Source: Alphaproteobacteria bacterium
Lineage (GTDB): Bacteria; Pseudomonadota; Alphaproteobacteria; Rhizobiales; Aestuariivirgaceae
Length of the DNA: 64,000 nt
Direction of reading: 5' to 3'
Assembly: GCA_024640405.1 (NCBI GenBank)
Contig: JAHEFB010000003.1
Coordinates: forward strand, 1-64,000
Shown: in pieces, positions 7,926 through 16,940 of the stretch
How the letters are laid out: each line of letters begins with the position of its first letter
Numbering within the stretch: the first letter of the stretch is position 1
Translations under genes and position numbers: made by a program
Notes under the pieces: model-generated
The model's database searches: none
What the model saw: only the letters and a program-made list of their open reading frames with translations
Told to the model about the DNA's origin: nothing

Positions 7926-10535
7926 TTAGCCGATAGCTTCTTTAACGGCCTCGGCGAGCTGCTTGAGTGTAAATGGCTTGGGCAGGAAGGCAAAATCGGT
8001 CTGCCCCTCGAGGTTTTTCTCAAACGCATCTTCTGCGTAGCCGGAGATAAATACGATTTTGGTCTTGACGCCGCGTTTGCGCAGTTCGCGCAACATGCTT
8101 GGCCCGTCCATTTCAGGCATGACGACATCAGACACAATCAGGTCAGGTTCCGCACCATACTCTTCCAGAACTTCAAGGCCGACTTCACCTGAATCAGCCT
8201 CCAGTACCGTATAGCCACGCGATTCCAGCGCCCTCTTGGCAAATGAACGCACTGCGTCCTCATCTTCAACCAGCAAAATTGTGCCTGTGCCGGTCAGGTC
8301 CACGCTCTTTGGCTCACCGGTTTCAGCTTCCGCCACGCGGGCCGCTTCTTCTTCCCGGGTTTCGACATACTGCGGCAGGTAGACCTTGAACGTCGTCCCC
8401 TTGCCCATTTCGCTGTCGCAAAAGATAAAGCCACCGGTTTGCTTGATAATGCCATAAACCGTCGACAGGCCGAGCCCGGTTCCCTTGCCGACTTCCTTGG
8501 TGGAGAAGAACGGCTCGTAAATCTTGTCGACAACCTCCTGTGGCATGCCGGTGCCGGTGTCCTCGACTTCCAGCAGGACATACTCTCCCGGCGGCATCAG
8601 TCCTGGTTTGACTTTTTGTGAATCGGCTGAAGACACATTGCTGGATCGCAATGTCAGCGTACCTCCGTCCGGCATGGCATCGCGAGCATTGACACACAAG
8701 TTGATCACCACCTGTTCAAACTGATTGATATCGACCTTGATGCGATCGAGATCACGACCGTGAACAATTTTCAGCTCAACTGTTTCACCCAGCAGGCGCC
8801 CGAGCAGATTGCCGAGATCCGACAACACGTCCGTCAGTGACAGCACTTCCGGTCTCAGTGTCTGGCGGCGCGAGAATGCCAGCAACTGGCGCACAAGATT
8901 CGCCGCCCGGTTCGCATTCTGCTTGATGTTCATGATGTCGGCAAATGACGGATCCGTGGGCCGGTGGCGGGCCAGAAGCAGGTCAGAAAATCCGATAATG
9001 GCTGTTAGCACATTGTTGAAATCATGGGCTACACCGCCAGCAAGCTGGCCAACTGCCTGCATTTTCTGACTCTGCGCCAACTGGGTTTCCAGTGAGGAAT
9101 GTTTTGAGGTGTCGACAGCAAACACCATCACCGCCCCCTTGCCGCCTGTTTCGTCAGCAACGCAATACAGTTGCCCGGAATTTTCTTCCTTGCCGAGAAA
9201 ATGAACATCCGTTGGTTTTGATTCAACCTTGCCCTTGACCGCATCGGCTATCAGTGTGTCCAGGGTCTCGCGCCCGTCTTCACGGACAAGTTTCGAAAGC
9301 GAACCGCGGCGCTTGGCTTTGGGTGCAAGGTCGAGAAATGCCGCATTCATGGTTTCGATTGTGCCCTTGGCATTCAATTGCACGATGCCGATAGGCAGCG
9401 AGTTCAACAGACGCGAAATTTGCACCTGCGCTTCGCCGGAGTTCTTCTCAACCGCAAAATGCGCTCGCCTGTCCAGCACCAGGGTTCGCGAAGGTTGCAG
9501 ATTGCCTTCCCCGTCAAATTCACAGCGATGTACCACACGGGCCGGAATTGTCTCACCGGTCCGGGTGGCCAGATCCAGATCAAATACTTCGGTTACCGGC
9601 CTCCCCGCTTCTGCTTCAATACCGCCGAGCAGCTTGGCGCCCTTGTCGGTTACGATGTCCGACAGTTTCAGGTTACCCTCAGTGGTGGACGACAAATCCA
9701 GCCCGAGCCATTCGGCCAGAGTGGCATTCACATAGGCAATTGCGCCGTCCGCCGTGGTTGAGAAAAATCCTGCGGGCGCGTGGTCGAGATAGTTGATTAT
9801 GTACTGCAGGTTTTCAAAAGCGTCTTCCTGCGAGGCGCGGGCATCGGTTTCATCAATCAGCCGCCATACTGAATAGGGCTTGCCCGCTCCGACTCGCAGC
9901 GGTTTAACCTGCAGGCGAAGCCAGGCAGCGGCATCCGGACGGGCACCTGCTGCAGCCGACCCCGCCGGCAGTCTGAATTGCTCGGATGCCTCGCGACCTT
10001 CCCGCGCCGCCCGGGCCAGCCGGTAAACCCTCTCCGACACGTCCGGATAGCCTGCATACAATGTCTCAAGATTGATTGTTCTGCCCTGGCCGGATGCCGA
10101 AACAAGTTGCTGGTATGAGGTATTGGAAAAGACTATCAGCCCGCGGGCATCCGACACCACACAGGGCTCGCCGACGGCATCGAACAATTGATCGAAAAAC
10201 TCCTTCTGTCGCGGCGCCCGGCCAAAATGCACAAACCCCGCCAGTGCACCGAACACCGCCAGAAGCCCGGTAAGAGACATCAGCGCCAGCACCACGACCA
10301 CAAACTGCGGCACGATCGCACCGGCAGTCTGAACAGCGAAATACACCACTATTGCCAGCGTTATCGCCAGCAACAGACTGAGCACAGGTTGGCCATCCGG
10401 CTGGGTCGGGCGTACATCATGGTGAGAAGGTCCCGGAACGGGTGCCGCTGCGGTCTCTGCATCTGGCGCGGACACCGGCTGCCTCACAGGCTTCCCGGAA
10501 CCGTTTTCCGGCTCAATTTGTATCTCTTTGCTCAT
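7926..10535 (-). CDS. cckA: Hybrid sensor histidine kinase CckA
   Basis: Cell-cycle kinase that feeds phosphate through ChpT to CtrA and CpdR, working in the inner membrane. The 869-residue protein has a Pro-rich cytoplasmic N-tail, two transmembrane helices (about 51-70 and 73-98), PAS domains (about 110-480), a HisKA domain with the phospho-accepting His504 in GGVAHDFNNVLTAIIGFSDL, an ATP-binding domain with the GTGLGLSTVYGI box, and a C-terminal receiver domain with Asp803 in VSDVVMPEMDG. Its position next to the FliO-like gene and dksA is typical of Rhizobiales. The ATG at 10535 has an AGGGG ribosome site. Confidence 0.96.
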   Translation of the reverse strand: MSKEIQIEPENGSGKPVRQPVSAPDAETAAAPVPGPSHHDVRPTQPDGQPVLSLLLAITLAIVVYFAVQTAGAIVPQFVVVVLALMSLTGLLAVFGALAGFVHFGRAPRQKEFFDQLFDAVGEPCVVSDARGLIVFSNTSYQQLVSASGQGRTINLETLYAGYPDVSERVYRLARAAREGREASEQFRLPAGSAAAGARPDAAAWLRLQVKPLRVGAGKPYSVWRLIDETDARASQEDAFENLQYIINYLDHAPAGFFSTTADGAIAYVNATLAEWLGLDLSSTTEGNLKLSDIVTDKGAKLLGGIEAEAGRPVTEVFDLDLATRTGETIPARVVHRCEFDGEGNLQPSRTLVLDRRAHFAVEKNSGEAQVQISRLLNSLPIGIVQLNAKGTIETMNAAFLDLAPKAKRRGSLSKLVREDGRETLDTLIADAVKGKVESKPTDVHFLGKEENSGQLYCVADETGGKGAVMVFAVDTSKHSSLETQLAQSQKMQAVGQLAGGVAHDFNNVLTAIIGFSDLLLARHRPTDPSFADIMNIKQNANRAANLVRQLLAFSRRQTLRPEVLSLTDVLSDLGNLLGRLLGETVELKIVHGRDLDRIKVDINQFEQVVINLCVNARDAMPDGGTLTLRSSNVSSADSQKVKPGLMPPGEYVLLEVEDTGTGMPQEVVDKIYEPFFSTKEVGKGTGLGLSTVYGIIKQTGGFIFCDSEMGKGTTFKVYLPQYVETREEEAARVAEAETGEPKSVDLTGTGTILLVEDEDAVRSFAKRALESRGYTVLEADSGEVGLEVLEEYGAEPDLIVSDVVMPEMDGPSMLRELRKRGVKTKIVFISGYAEDAFEKNLEGQTDFAFLPKPFTLKQLAEAVKEAIG

Positions 10536-10726
10536 GTACCCCTATGTGCCTGACGCACCGCATCGCCCCGAATCAGGTGCAAGTATAGGCGAAATGTGCC
10601 ATGTATCAGCCCTAAACAAGCTTTAGATTCAACAATGCTCATCATAGACGTTTGACTGCAGTGACAGGTTTTTGTTTCACTAGATGGTCAGAGACTGTCG
10701 GGCAAACGCAAATACCGGGAATTGAA

Positions 10727-11230
10727 ATGGAATTTTTGGAACCATATATGAATTGGGTTTACCTTGGCTGCGTGGTGCTGGCGGTACTGATTTTCGCGTG
10801 GCTCATGATACGCGTACTTGGCGGACGTGTTCGCGCCAAGCGCGGGTCCCGGCTCGGCATTTCCGAATATTACGAGGTAGATAAATCCCGGTTTCTGGTG
10901 TTGGTCCGCCGCGACAATGTTGAGCATCTTGTCTTGGTCGGCGGTTCACAGGACGTTGTCATAGAGGCTGGCATCATTGCAAAATCCGCACGGCCTGGCT
11001 CTGCCGCCGGTGCACCGCGAAACAGGAATCTGGCTGCCGAGGCCGTTGACAACATGCCGGCGCCGGCCCGACCGTCCAAGGACGGCCCGACATTTGGAAA
11101 TTCTGACCCCGCAGGCAATGTGCAGCCACTGGCAGGTCGCCCGGCGCCGCGCCCTGCAGTATTTGCCGAACCTGCACCTGCCAGTCGGGCTCCAAATTTA
11201 CGTGCGGTTGAACACGATCTCGATCAGTAG
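10727..11230 (+). CDS. FliO/MopB-like membrane protein
   Basis: A 167-residue protein starting MEFLEPYMNWVYLG, with one transmembrane helix (about 8-30, VYLGCVVLAVLIFAWLMIRVL) followed by the short FliO-type soluble domain (SRLGISEYYEVDKSRFLVL, RDNVEHLVLVGG) and a Pro/Ala-rich disordered tail of about 90 residues. FliO assists assembly of the flagellar export gate. No other flagellar genes are nearby, and this family is often found as a stand-alone neighbour of cckA and dksA, so a flagellar role is not certain. An in-frame upstream start at 10652 exists but would add an uncharacteristic N-tail. Confidence 0.75.
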   Translation: MEFLEPYMNWVYLGCVVLAVLIFAWLMIRVLGGRVRAKRGSRLGISEYYEVDKSRFLVLVRRDNVEHLVLVGGSQDVVIEAGIIAKSARPGSAAGAPRNRNLAAEAVDNMPAPARPSKDGPTFGNSDPAGNVQPLAGRPAPRPAVFAEPAPASRAPNLRAVEHDLDQ

Positions 11231-11285
11231 TGTTGCACTTGCGAACAAGTGTCTTTGCTTGACCAGGGATCGCAAGAACGACAAA

Positions 11286-11307
11286 GGCCGAAGCTGTTGC
11301 TTCGGCC
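11286..11307 (-). terminator. Rho-independent terminator of dksA
   Basis: A perfect 9-bp stem (GGCCGAAGC/GCTTCGGCC, arms 11286-11294 and 11299-11307) with a 4-base loop lies 40 bp past the dksA stop. On the minus strand it is followed by TTTGTCGTTCTT. It may also help end the convergent FliO-like transcript, though the plus-strand side lacks a T run. Confidence 0.75.
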
Positions 11308-11347
11308 ATCAAAACAGCGTGCTCGTATTTTGAAATACTTTTGCCAC

Positions 11348-11764
11348 TCAGTCGTCGCGATAAACCTTTTCGCGACGCTCATGACGTTCTTGTGCCTCAA
11401 CCGAAAGGGTTGCAATCGGCCGCGCATCCAGCCGGCGCAGGGAAATTGGTTCCCCGGTTTCCTCACAGTATCCATAGATGCCGTCATCAATTCGCTTCAG
11501 GGCCGCCTCGATCTTCGCGATCAACTTGCGCTGCCTGTCGCGCGTTCGCAATTCCAGAGACCGGTCAGTCTCCGTGGACGCCCTGTCGGCGGCATCCGGC
11601 AGAACCAGGTTTTCCGACTGCAGGTTCAACAGCGTTTCACGGCTTTCGCGAAGAATGTCCTCTTTCCAGGCCAAGAGCTTTGCCCGGAAGTATTCCTGCT
11701 GCCGTTCGCTCATGAACGGCTCCTTTTCCAGCTTTGATAGCGGAATCGGTTTGTTCTCTCCCAT
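11348..11764 (-). CDS. dksA: RNA polymerase-binding transcription factor DksA
   Basis: Binds the RNA polymerase secondary channel and, with ppGpp, reprograms promoters in the stringent response. The 138-residue product has the long coiled coil (from about FMSERQQEYFRAKLLAWK through SLELRTRDRQRKLIAKIEAAL) and the C-terminal zinc-finger region YGYCEETGEPISLRRLDARP. Only the first of the four zinc cysteines is kept, which is my recollection of the usual alphaproteobacterial form. The ATG at 11764 (MGENKPIPLS) has a GAGGAA ribosome site; the frame extends 13 codons further up. Confidence 0.93.
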   Translation of the reverse strand: MGENKPIPLSKLEKEPFMSERQQEYFRAKLLAWKEDILRESRETLLNLQSENLVLPDAADRASTETDRSLELRTRDRQRKLIAKIEAALKRIDDGIYGYCEETGEPISLRRLDARPIATLSVEAQERHERREKVYRDD

Positions 11765-12050
11765 GAAATTCGTTCCTCGGTTCAAACAACTGCTGCCAAG
11801 CAAAAAACGCTGCAGCTGATTGCGCCTCTATATCGTCCGCGCAACTCCTGTGCAACCTGATAATAAGACATATCGTGAAATGTGATTCCATCAAGAGTTA
11901 TTGACAGTTACCCGCCTTCCGGCAATCGGCACACCAGCAGTTCCGGAGACCTGACGCAGCCACATCAGCCATTGCCAGAGGTAACGACTTGAGGCACAAA
12001 GCCGGGCCTGCACCGGGATAACAGATCGACGAAAAGGCTTGGCCAACGAC

Positions 12051-12896
12051 ATGAGATTTGAAGGCACCAGCGATTATATTGCGACAGAAGACCTGCGAGT
12101 AGCCGTAAACGCGGCAATTATGCTGGAGAGACCTCTCTTGATCAAGGGAGAGCCAGGTACCGGCAAAACCGTCTTGGCCCACGAAGTTGCAAAAGCCATC
12201 TCCGCGCCTCTGCTGGAATGGCACATAAAGTCAACCACAAAAGCCCAGCAAGGCCTGTATGAGTATGATGCGGTATCACGCCTCCGCGACAGCCAGCTGG
12301 GCGACGAACGGGTGCACGATATCAGAAACTACATCAAGCGCGGAAAACTTTGGGACGCCTTCACCGCTGAGCAACGTTCGGTCCTGCTTATCGACGAAAT
12401 CGACAAGGCTGATATCGAGTTTCCAAACGACCTCCTGCAGGAGCTCGACCGCATGGAGTTTCATGTTTACGAAACCGGAGAAACCGTCAAAGCAGCCAAT
12501 CGCCCGGTCGTGATCATCACGTCCAACAATGAGAAGGAACTGCCGGACGCGTTTCTGCGCCGTTGTTTCTTTCATTTCATCAAGTTTCCGGATACTGACA
12601 CCATGCAGGATATCATAGAGGTACACTATCCGGGCCTGAAACAACGCCTGGTAAGTGAAGCCCTCAATATCTTTTATGAAGTACGCGATGTACCGGGACT
12701 GAAGAAAAAGCCTTCCACGTCAGAACTGCTGGACTGGATCAAATTGCTGCTCAATGAAGACGTCACACCGGAAGTCCTGCGCCAGAAAGATCCGACAAAG
12801 GTTATCCCGCCGCTACACGGCGCGCTGCTGAAAAACGAACAGGATGTGGCGCTGTTTGAACGGCTTGCCTTCATGGCACGACGCGAGGGTCGTTGA
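12051..12896 (+). CDS. MoxR-type AAA+ ATPase
   Basis: A 281-residue AAA+ ATPase of the MoxR/CoxD group, starting MRFEGTSDYIATEDL. Visible motifs are Walker A GEPGTGKTVLA, Walker B SVLLIDEIDKAD, sensor 1 IITSNNEKELPDAFLRRC and the lid region. MoxR proteins act as chaperone-like ATPases together with a von Willebrand factor A (VWA) protein, often to insert metals or activate enzymes. The CoxE-like VWA partner is usually the next gene. Here the matching VWA gene is about 24 kb away at 37343-38521. A TTG at 12039 could also start the frame, but the ATG fits family members better. Confidence 0.9.
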   Translation: MRFEGTSDYIATEDLRVAVNAAIMLERPLLIKGEPGTGKTVLAHEVAKAISAPLLEWHIKSTTKAQQGLYEYDAVSRLRDSQLGDERVHDIRNYIKRGKLWDAFTAEQRSVLLIDEIDKADIEFPNDLLQELDRMEFHVYETGETVKAANRPVVIITSNNEKELPDAFLRRCFFHFIKFPDTDTMQDIIEVHYPGLKQRLVSEALNIFYEVRDVPGLKKKPSTSELLDWIKLLLNEDVTPEVLRQKDPTKVIPPLHGALLKNEQDVALFERLAFMARREGR

Positions 12897-13228
12897 AACC
12901 GTGCACACCCTCTGCATAGCCAACAATATTGGGTCGTTCACATCTTGATTTGCCGAATTGCCGGCGCCCGGCATTGCAGATTCCGGTACGGCTGCTGAAG
13001 ATCGCAGAAATCTATGTTCTTCTCATGTGCGGGATTTCAATACTGTTGTGCTTTGAAATGCTGCAAATTGTGCGTCAGATGTAGAAAACCGGACTTGAGT
13101 GACGCCCGGGCAGCCCAAAACCGGGTAAGGATTTGTTAACACTAATCAATCGTGAACGCTTAGAACAAAATTAACTACGTTGCGCCATGATCGGCCTCAT
13201 CCAATGTTCGTGATGCGAGGCAGTATTC
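12897..13228. other. Intergenic region upstream of the surface lipoprotein gene
   Basis: These 332 bases contain no gene I can support. The right part (13130-13180) is AT-rich, with TTGTTAACACTAATCAATCG and a TTAGAACAAAATTAACTACG stretch, and is the likely promoter region of the lipoprotein-Slam operon. I looked for a perfect Fur, Irr or iron-box palindrome and saw none. Confidence 0.4.
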
Positions 13229-14548
13229 ATGCGTTCCCCTTCTATGTTTCTTATGCTGGTTTTGGCCGGCACTGCACTTTCCGGCTGCGCGTCGGGCTTC
13301 GATGAAGCCTACGTGGCGAGCGCCGCTTTGACTGACAGTACAGGCGGAGACGGCTTGTCCGGAGATCAGCCCACCGGTGAAGACAATGGTGGAGACCTGC
13401 CCACAGGGACCGGCGACACTTCGCTGGTTTTCACCGATGAATCGCGTGTAGTGGACGGTACAGCCCGGACCGTCGTGACAATAAACAACGACCCGAATGA
13501 CCCGAACCAGTTTGCATCGGCAACCGTGACTGTGGACCCGGGCCAGCCGATTGGATTTGTGGGAGAGCAAGTTACCGGAATTTTCGAGCACAAGACGGTC
13601 GACCCGGAGATCGAATATGCAGGCCCGGTAGCTGTAGCCTTCTTCCAGCCTCACCGGGTAGAGGGTTCTGTCTACTCCGAGTTCCGGCGCATATCTCCAT
13701 CCCAGGGCGTTGATGTGGAACTGCAGTACTGGGACTTTTCCGACACCGGAACCGACAATTACTTGGCTCATTTCCGCGATGCTGCCAACGATCAGGACGC
13801 CTGGTTCTTCGGCGAGGCCAATGGCGCAAGCTCACGAACCACTACGGAAGAAATTGCCGCCCTTGGTCCGGCAACACTGAATTATCAGGGCAGCTATGTC
13901 GGGCAGGCCAAAACCTCGGGGTGGGGTGACGCTGGGTCATACGAAACCAGAGATGGCTCCTGGCGTGTGCAGGGCCATGCAGCCGTCACGCTTGATCTGA
14001 ACGCCAACCAGATGACCGGTACCTTGACGCCTCAGTTCTGGGAAAAGTTTGAATCCGACGGAACCATCGTGCAGCTTGATGTACACAGGCAGGCAGGTGA
14101 TGAATATGTGGCGCTTTCCTCGGCGTCCGTTGATCCTGCGTCCCCGGAACCTCCGGTTGCCAGCCCTGCAGACATTGCAGCCTTCCATAATGCAAAGATA
14201 CAACTGGAAGGTACAATCACCGACGATGGCGGCATAGACGGCACGGCCAAAGTCATCAGCCCGAACATCATTGTCAGCGAAACCCAAGGCGTAGCCACAC
14301 TGCCTGACCAGTACAGCACTGGCGGCTGGGTCAACGGTGATCAGGCACTTAGCGCAGCCACGTACGGTACTGGCGCAGAACAGGTTACCGGCGTGTTTGG
14401 GGTGTATGCAATCAGCCCAGCTCCTGCAGGCGGAGATACCGGTATCAATGACGACCGCAGGGGTACATTTGACCTGCAGGGTGGATTCGGTGTGTCCCAG
14501 AGCGGTGCTGCCATAACCGCCATTCCTGCACCTGTCCCTACTCCATGA
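13229..14548 (+). CDS. Slam-dependent-type surface lipoprotein (TbpB-like barrel)
   Basis: A 439-residue lipoprotein: signal peptide MRSPSMFLMLVLAGTALSGC with lipobox LSGC (Cys20), then Ala, which does not retain it in the inner membrane. A low-complexity Gly/Asp/Thr linker (about 33-60) is followed by beta-rich sequence. Two segments resemble the barrel signature of transferrin-binding-protein-B-like surface lipoproteins: GEQVTGIFEHK near 110 and AEQVTGVFGVYA near 385, the latter followed by RGTFDLQGGFG. The stop overlaps the start of the Slam-type gene by four bases (ATGA), the usual layout of lipoprotein and exporter. Its ligand is unknown; heme, metal carriers or host proteins are bound by known relatives. 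The family call rests on motif resemblance plus the Slam neighbour. Confidence 0.7.
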   Translation: MRSPSMFLMLVLAGTALSGCASGFDEAYVASAALTDSTGGDGLSGDQPTGEDNGGDLPTGTGDTSLVFTDESRVVDGTARTVVTINNDPNDPNQFASATVTVDPGQPIGFVGEQVTGIFEHKTVDPEIEYAGPVAVAFFQPHRVEGSVYSEFRRISPSQGVDVELQYWDFSDTGTDNYLAHFRDAANDQDAWFFGEANGASSRTTTEEIAALGPATLNYQGSYVGQAKTSGWGDAGSYETRDGSWRVQGHAAVTLDLNANQMTGTLTPQFWEKFESDGTIVQLDVHRQAGDEYVALSSASVDPASPEPPVASPADIAAFHNAKIQLEGTITDDGGIDGTAKVISPNIIVSETQGVATLPDQYSTGGWVNGDQALSAATYGTGAEQVTGVFGVYAISPAPAGGDTGINDDRRGTFDLQGGFGVSQSGAAITAIPAPVPTP

Positions 14549-16005
14549 CTCTTGCAGACGGCACCCGCACATTGACTTCAGAGCGCGCCGCGAGGCGCGC
14601 TCTTTATGTAATGATGGCAGGTTTTTGCCTGCTTGCATCATCTGGCGACGCGCTGGCACAACCTGATCCGGGCACTTCATCAGAGCAGACATCAACGGTC
14701 CGCTCAGCCAATCTCGTCCGGCAACGTCCGGCGAAGCTGCATGTTCCTGAGAACACGCAAAGGGAATTTGCGGCGCTGCCTGCGGGAAAGCGGTTGAAGA
14801 TACTGGGGCGCCTGATCAGAAACGGGCAGCCGGACGCTGCCGAAACGTTGCTTGAGGCAGCGCCCTTCACCGGCAGGTTCAGTGACAACCGCAACCTGTT
14901 TATGCAGGCCATGATTCAGCACGCGCGCGGCAATCTCGACGAAGCCATTCGGATTTACCGCGAAGTACTGGCAAACGATCCCAAGCTGACAGCCGTTCGT
15001 GCAGAACTCGCCCGGGCTCTTTATGACAACAAGGAAGACAGAAGTGCCGCCCATCATCTTTTCCTGCTGCGGGCGTCTGCACCGAATACAAATGCCCAGC
15101 GCACGTTTGATGCGGCCATCAACGCCATTGAAGCCCGCAAGACATGGAGTTTCAATGTGTGGGGTTCAATCGCGCCATCAACTAACTTCAACAACGGCAC
15201 CAGTCTTGATGTCGTCAACGTCGGTGGACTTGATTTTGAGGTTGGCAATCAGGCCAAGGAGAAATCCGGCATTGGCTTTCGCGGCGGCGGCAATGTCGGC
15301 TACAACCTTCGGTTAAAAAGGGATATCAGCCTGATCGTATCCGGCGGCGCTAACCTGGTGCAATATGACGGGGTTCAGTTCGACCAGACTGCCTTGAACC
15401 AGACCGCGCTGCTTCGTTATCGCCAGCCCAAATACTCCGTCGCCCTGGGCGCTGTATCGACACAGGGCTGGTATGGTGCCGATGAATTTGTGTGGTCAGT
15501 CGGACCGCAGGCGATTATCAGCTATCTGGTATCCCAGAAAGCCCAGCTCTACACCCAGCTCAAACATGTCTGGACCCGTTATGATGTCGCCACCTATCGC
15601 GATGGCTGGAGCAGCACTGCAAATACCCAGATGAAATATGCGCTGAGTGATACAACACTGCTGTTTGCCAATGCAGGTGCGGGGAGAACCAGGACCCAGC
15701 GCGATCATCTGAGCAACTGGAACGCCAATGGCGGTGTCGGCTTCTATCACGAATTGCCTTGGGGGCTGACCGGATTTGCCGAGGCCAATGTGCACTACTC
15801 GGTTTCCGACGGAAATTATCCACTGCTCGGCGAACAGCGCGAACAAACCCGCGCAACCGGCAGGCTGTCTCTCACCAAGCGCGATTTTTACTGGCGTGGG
15901 CTTGCACCACAGCTTGAATATACCTACACCCGCAATTTCTCCAATGATGCGCTGAGCCGTTATGACTCACACGGTCTTGCGCTCACCGTAACTCGGGACT
16001 TTTGA
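14545..16005 (+). CDS. Surface lipoprotein assembly modifier (Slam, DUF560; type XI secretion)
   Basis: A 486-residue outer-membrane protein that should move its partner lipoprotein to the cell surface. A signal peptide with a basic n-region (SERAARRAL) and cleavage after DALA precedes a periplasmic TPR region (about 75-175: LKILGRLIRNGQPDAAETLL, GNLDEAIRIYREVLANDP) and a C-terminal beta-barrel of alternating strands (about 195-486) ending in LALTVTRDF with terminal Phe, as in DUF560 proteins. An alternative start at 14611 (MMAGFCLLASS) would place a GC-rich hairpin (14580-14603) between the genes but would remove the positive charges of the signal peptide, so I keep 14545. Confidence 0.8.
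   Translation: MTLADGTRTLTSERAARRALYVMMAGFCLLASSGDALAQPDPGTSSEQTSTVRSANLVRQRPAKLHVPENTQREFAALPAGKRLKILGRLIRNGQPDAAETLLEAAPFTGRFSDNRNLFMQAMIQHARGNLDEAIRIYREVLANDPKLTAVRAELARALYDNKEDRSAAHHLFLLRASAPNTNAQRTFDAAINAIEARKTWSFNVWGSIAPSTNFNNGTSLDVVNVGGLDFEVGNQAKEKSGIGFRGGGNVGYNLRLKRDISLIVSGGANLVQYDGVQFDQTALNQTALLRYRQPKYSVALGAVSTQGWYGADEFVWSVGPQAIISYLVSQKAQLYTQLKHVWTRYDVATYRDGWSSTANTQMKYALSDTTLLFANAGAGRTRTQRDHLSNWNANGGVGFYHELPWGLTGFAEANVHYSVSDGNYPLLGEQREQTRATGRLSLTKRDFYWRGLAPQLEYTYTRNFSNDALSRYDSHGLALTVTRDF
14580..14605 (+). promoter_or_regulatory. Terminator-like hairpin at the lipoprotein-slam junction
   Basis: A perfect 10-bp GC-rich stem (AGAGCGCGCC/GGCGCGCTCT, arms 14580-14589 and 14594-14603, GCGA loop) followed by TTT, starting 32 bases after the lipoprotein stop. 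It lies inside the first codons of the slam gene if translation starts at 14545. It could lower expression of the exporter relative to its lipoprotein by partial termination or by protecting the 3' end. Confidence 0.55.
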
Positions 16006-16058
16006 CTTTCCCCGTCTTGCGCTAACAAAATGGCAGACATAACGGGCAAAACAGGCAA

Positions 16059-16913
16059 ATGAGATTCTCCAGCGCAGACGAATTACACCAATGGCCATCC
16101 AAAGCCGTTACCATCATGGGAATGTCCGGCGTGGGCAAGACCACCCTGGCCAACCTGTTGCGCCGGGATGACTGGTTTCATTACTCGGTCGATTACCGCA
16201 TCGGCACCCGCTACATGGGCGAACACATCGTCGACAATTTCAAACGCGAGGCGATGAAAAACCCGTTTCTTCGCGAACTGCTGAAAACCGACTCGATTTA
16301 CATCTCCTCCAATATCAGCTTCGACAATCTCGATCCGCTGTCGACCTATCTCGGCAAACCAGGAAACCCCGACAAAGGCGGCATTCCGTTTGCCGAATAC
16401 AAACGGCGCCAGGCCCAGCACAGGGAAGCTGAAATAAGCGCGTTGGCTGATGTGCCGCTGTTCATGGCCAAATCCCGTGACATCTATACCTATGAGCATT
16501 TCATCTGCGATACCGGCGGTTCACTTTGCGAAATCGTGGATGCAGGAAATCCGGATGATCCTGTACTGAACGCTCTCAGTGACACAACATTGCTGTTGTA
16601 CATTCGAGGTACAGAAGAACATTCCGCAGATCTTGTCGAACGTTTTCGCGGCATGCCGAAACCGATGTATTATCAACCGGCATTCCTGGAGCACACCTGG
16701 ATTTCCTACAAGGAACAACACGGCATAAGACATGATAGCGACGTCGACCCGGACGAGTTTATAGTCTGGGGATTTGAGCGCCTGTTGCATCATCGCATTC
16801 CACTCTATGAGCAGATTGCCGCAAATCACGGATATGTGGTTGAAATGCATGAAATCCCCCAAATCAGGGATGACAGGGACTTTCTCGACCTGTTGGCCCG
16901 TGCCATAGCCTGA
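16059..16913 (+). CDS. P-loop NTPase of unknown role
   Basis: A 284-residue protein with a Walker A motif GMSGVGKTTLANLLRR near residue 28 and a probable Walker B/switch segment EHFICDTGGSLCEIVDAG near 160. I do not recognise a named family; the P-loop is kinase/GTPase-like, and the N-terminal 17 residues plus the remainder look fully soluble. It lies 27 bp upstream of the metA-type gene on the same strand, so it is probably co-transcribed with it. Whether it has any link to methionine synthesis is unknown. Confidence 0.7.
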   Translation: MRFSSADELHQWPSKAVTIMGMSGVGKTTLANLLRRDDWFHYSVDYRIGTRYMGEHIVDNFKREAMKNPFLRELLKTDSIYISSNISFDNLDPLSTYLGKPGNPDKGGIPFAEYKRRQAQHREAEISALADVPLFMAKSRDIYTYEHFICDTGGSLCEIVDAGNPDDPVLNALSDTTLLLYIRGTEEHSADLVERFRGMPKPMYYQPAFLEHTWISYKEQHGIRHDSDVDPDEFIVWGFERLLHHRIPLYEQIAANHGYVVEMHEIPQIRDDRDFLDLLARAIA

Positions 16914-16940
16914 CGCAAACTTATCCAGCAAGAAACTCCC

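Noticed and set aside
16914-16940. SAM riboswitch before metA
   Set aside because: Only 27 bases separate the genes, and no SAM-II-like structure can fit.
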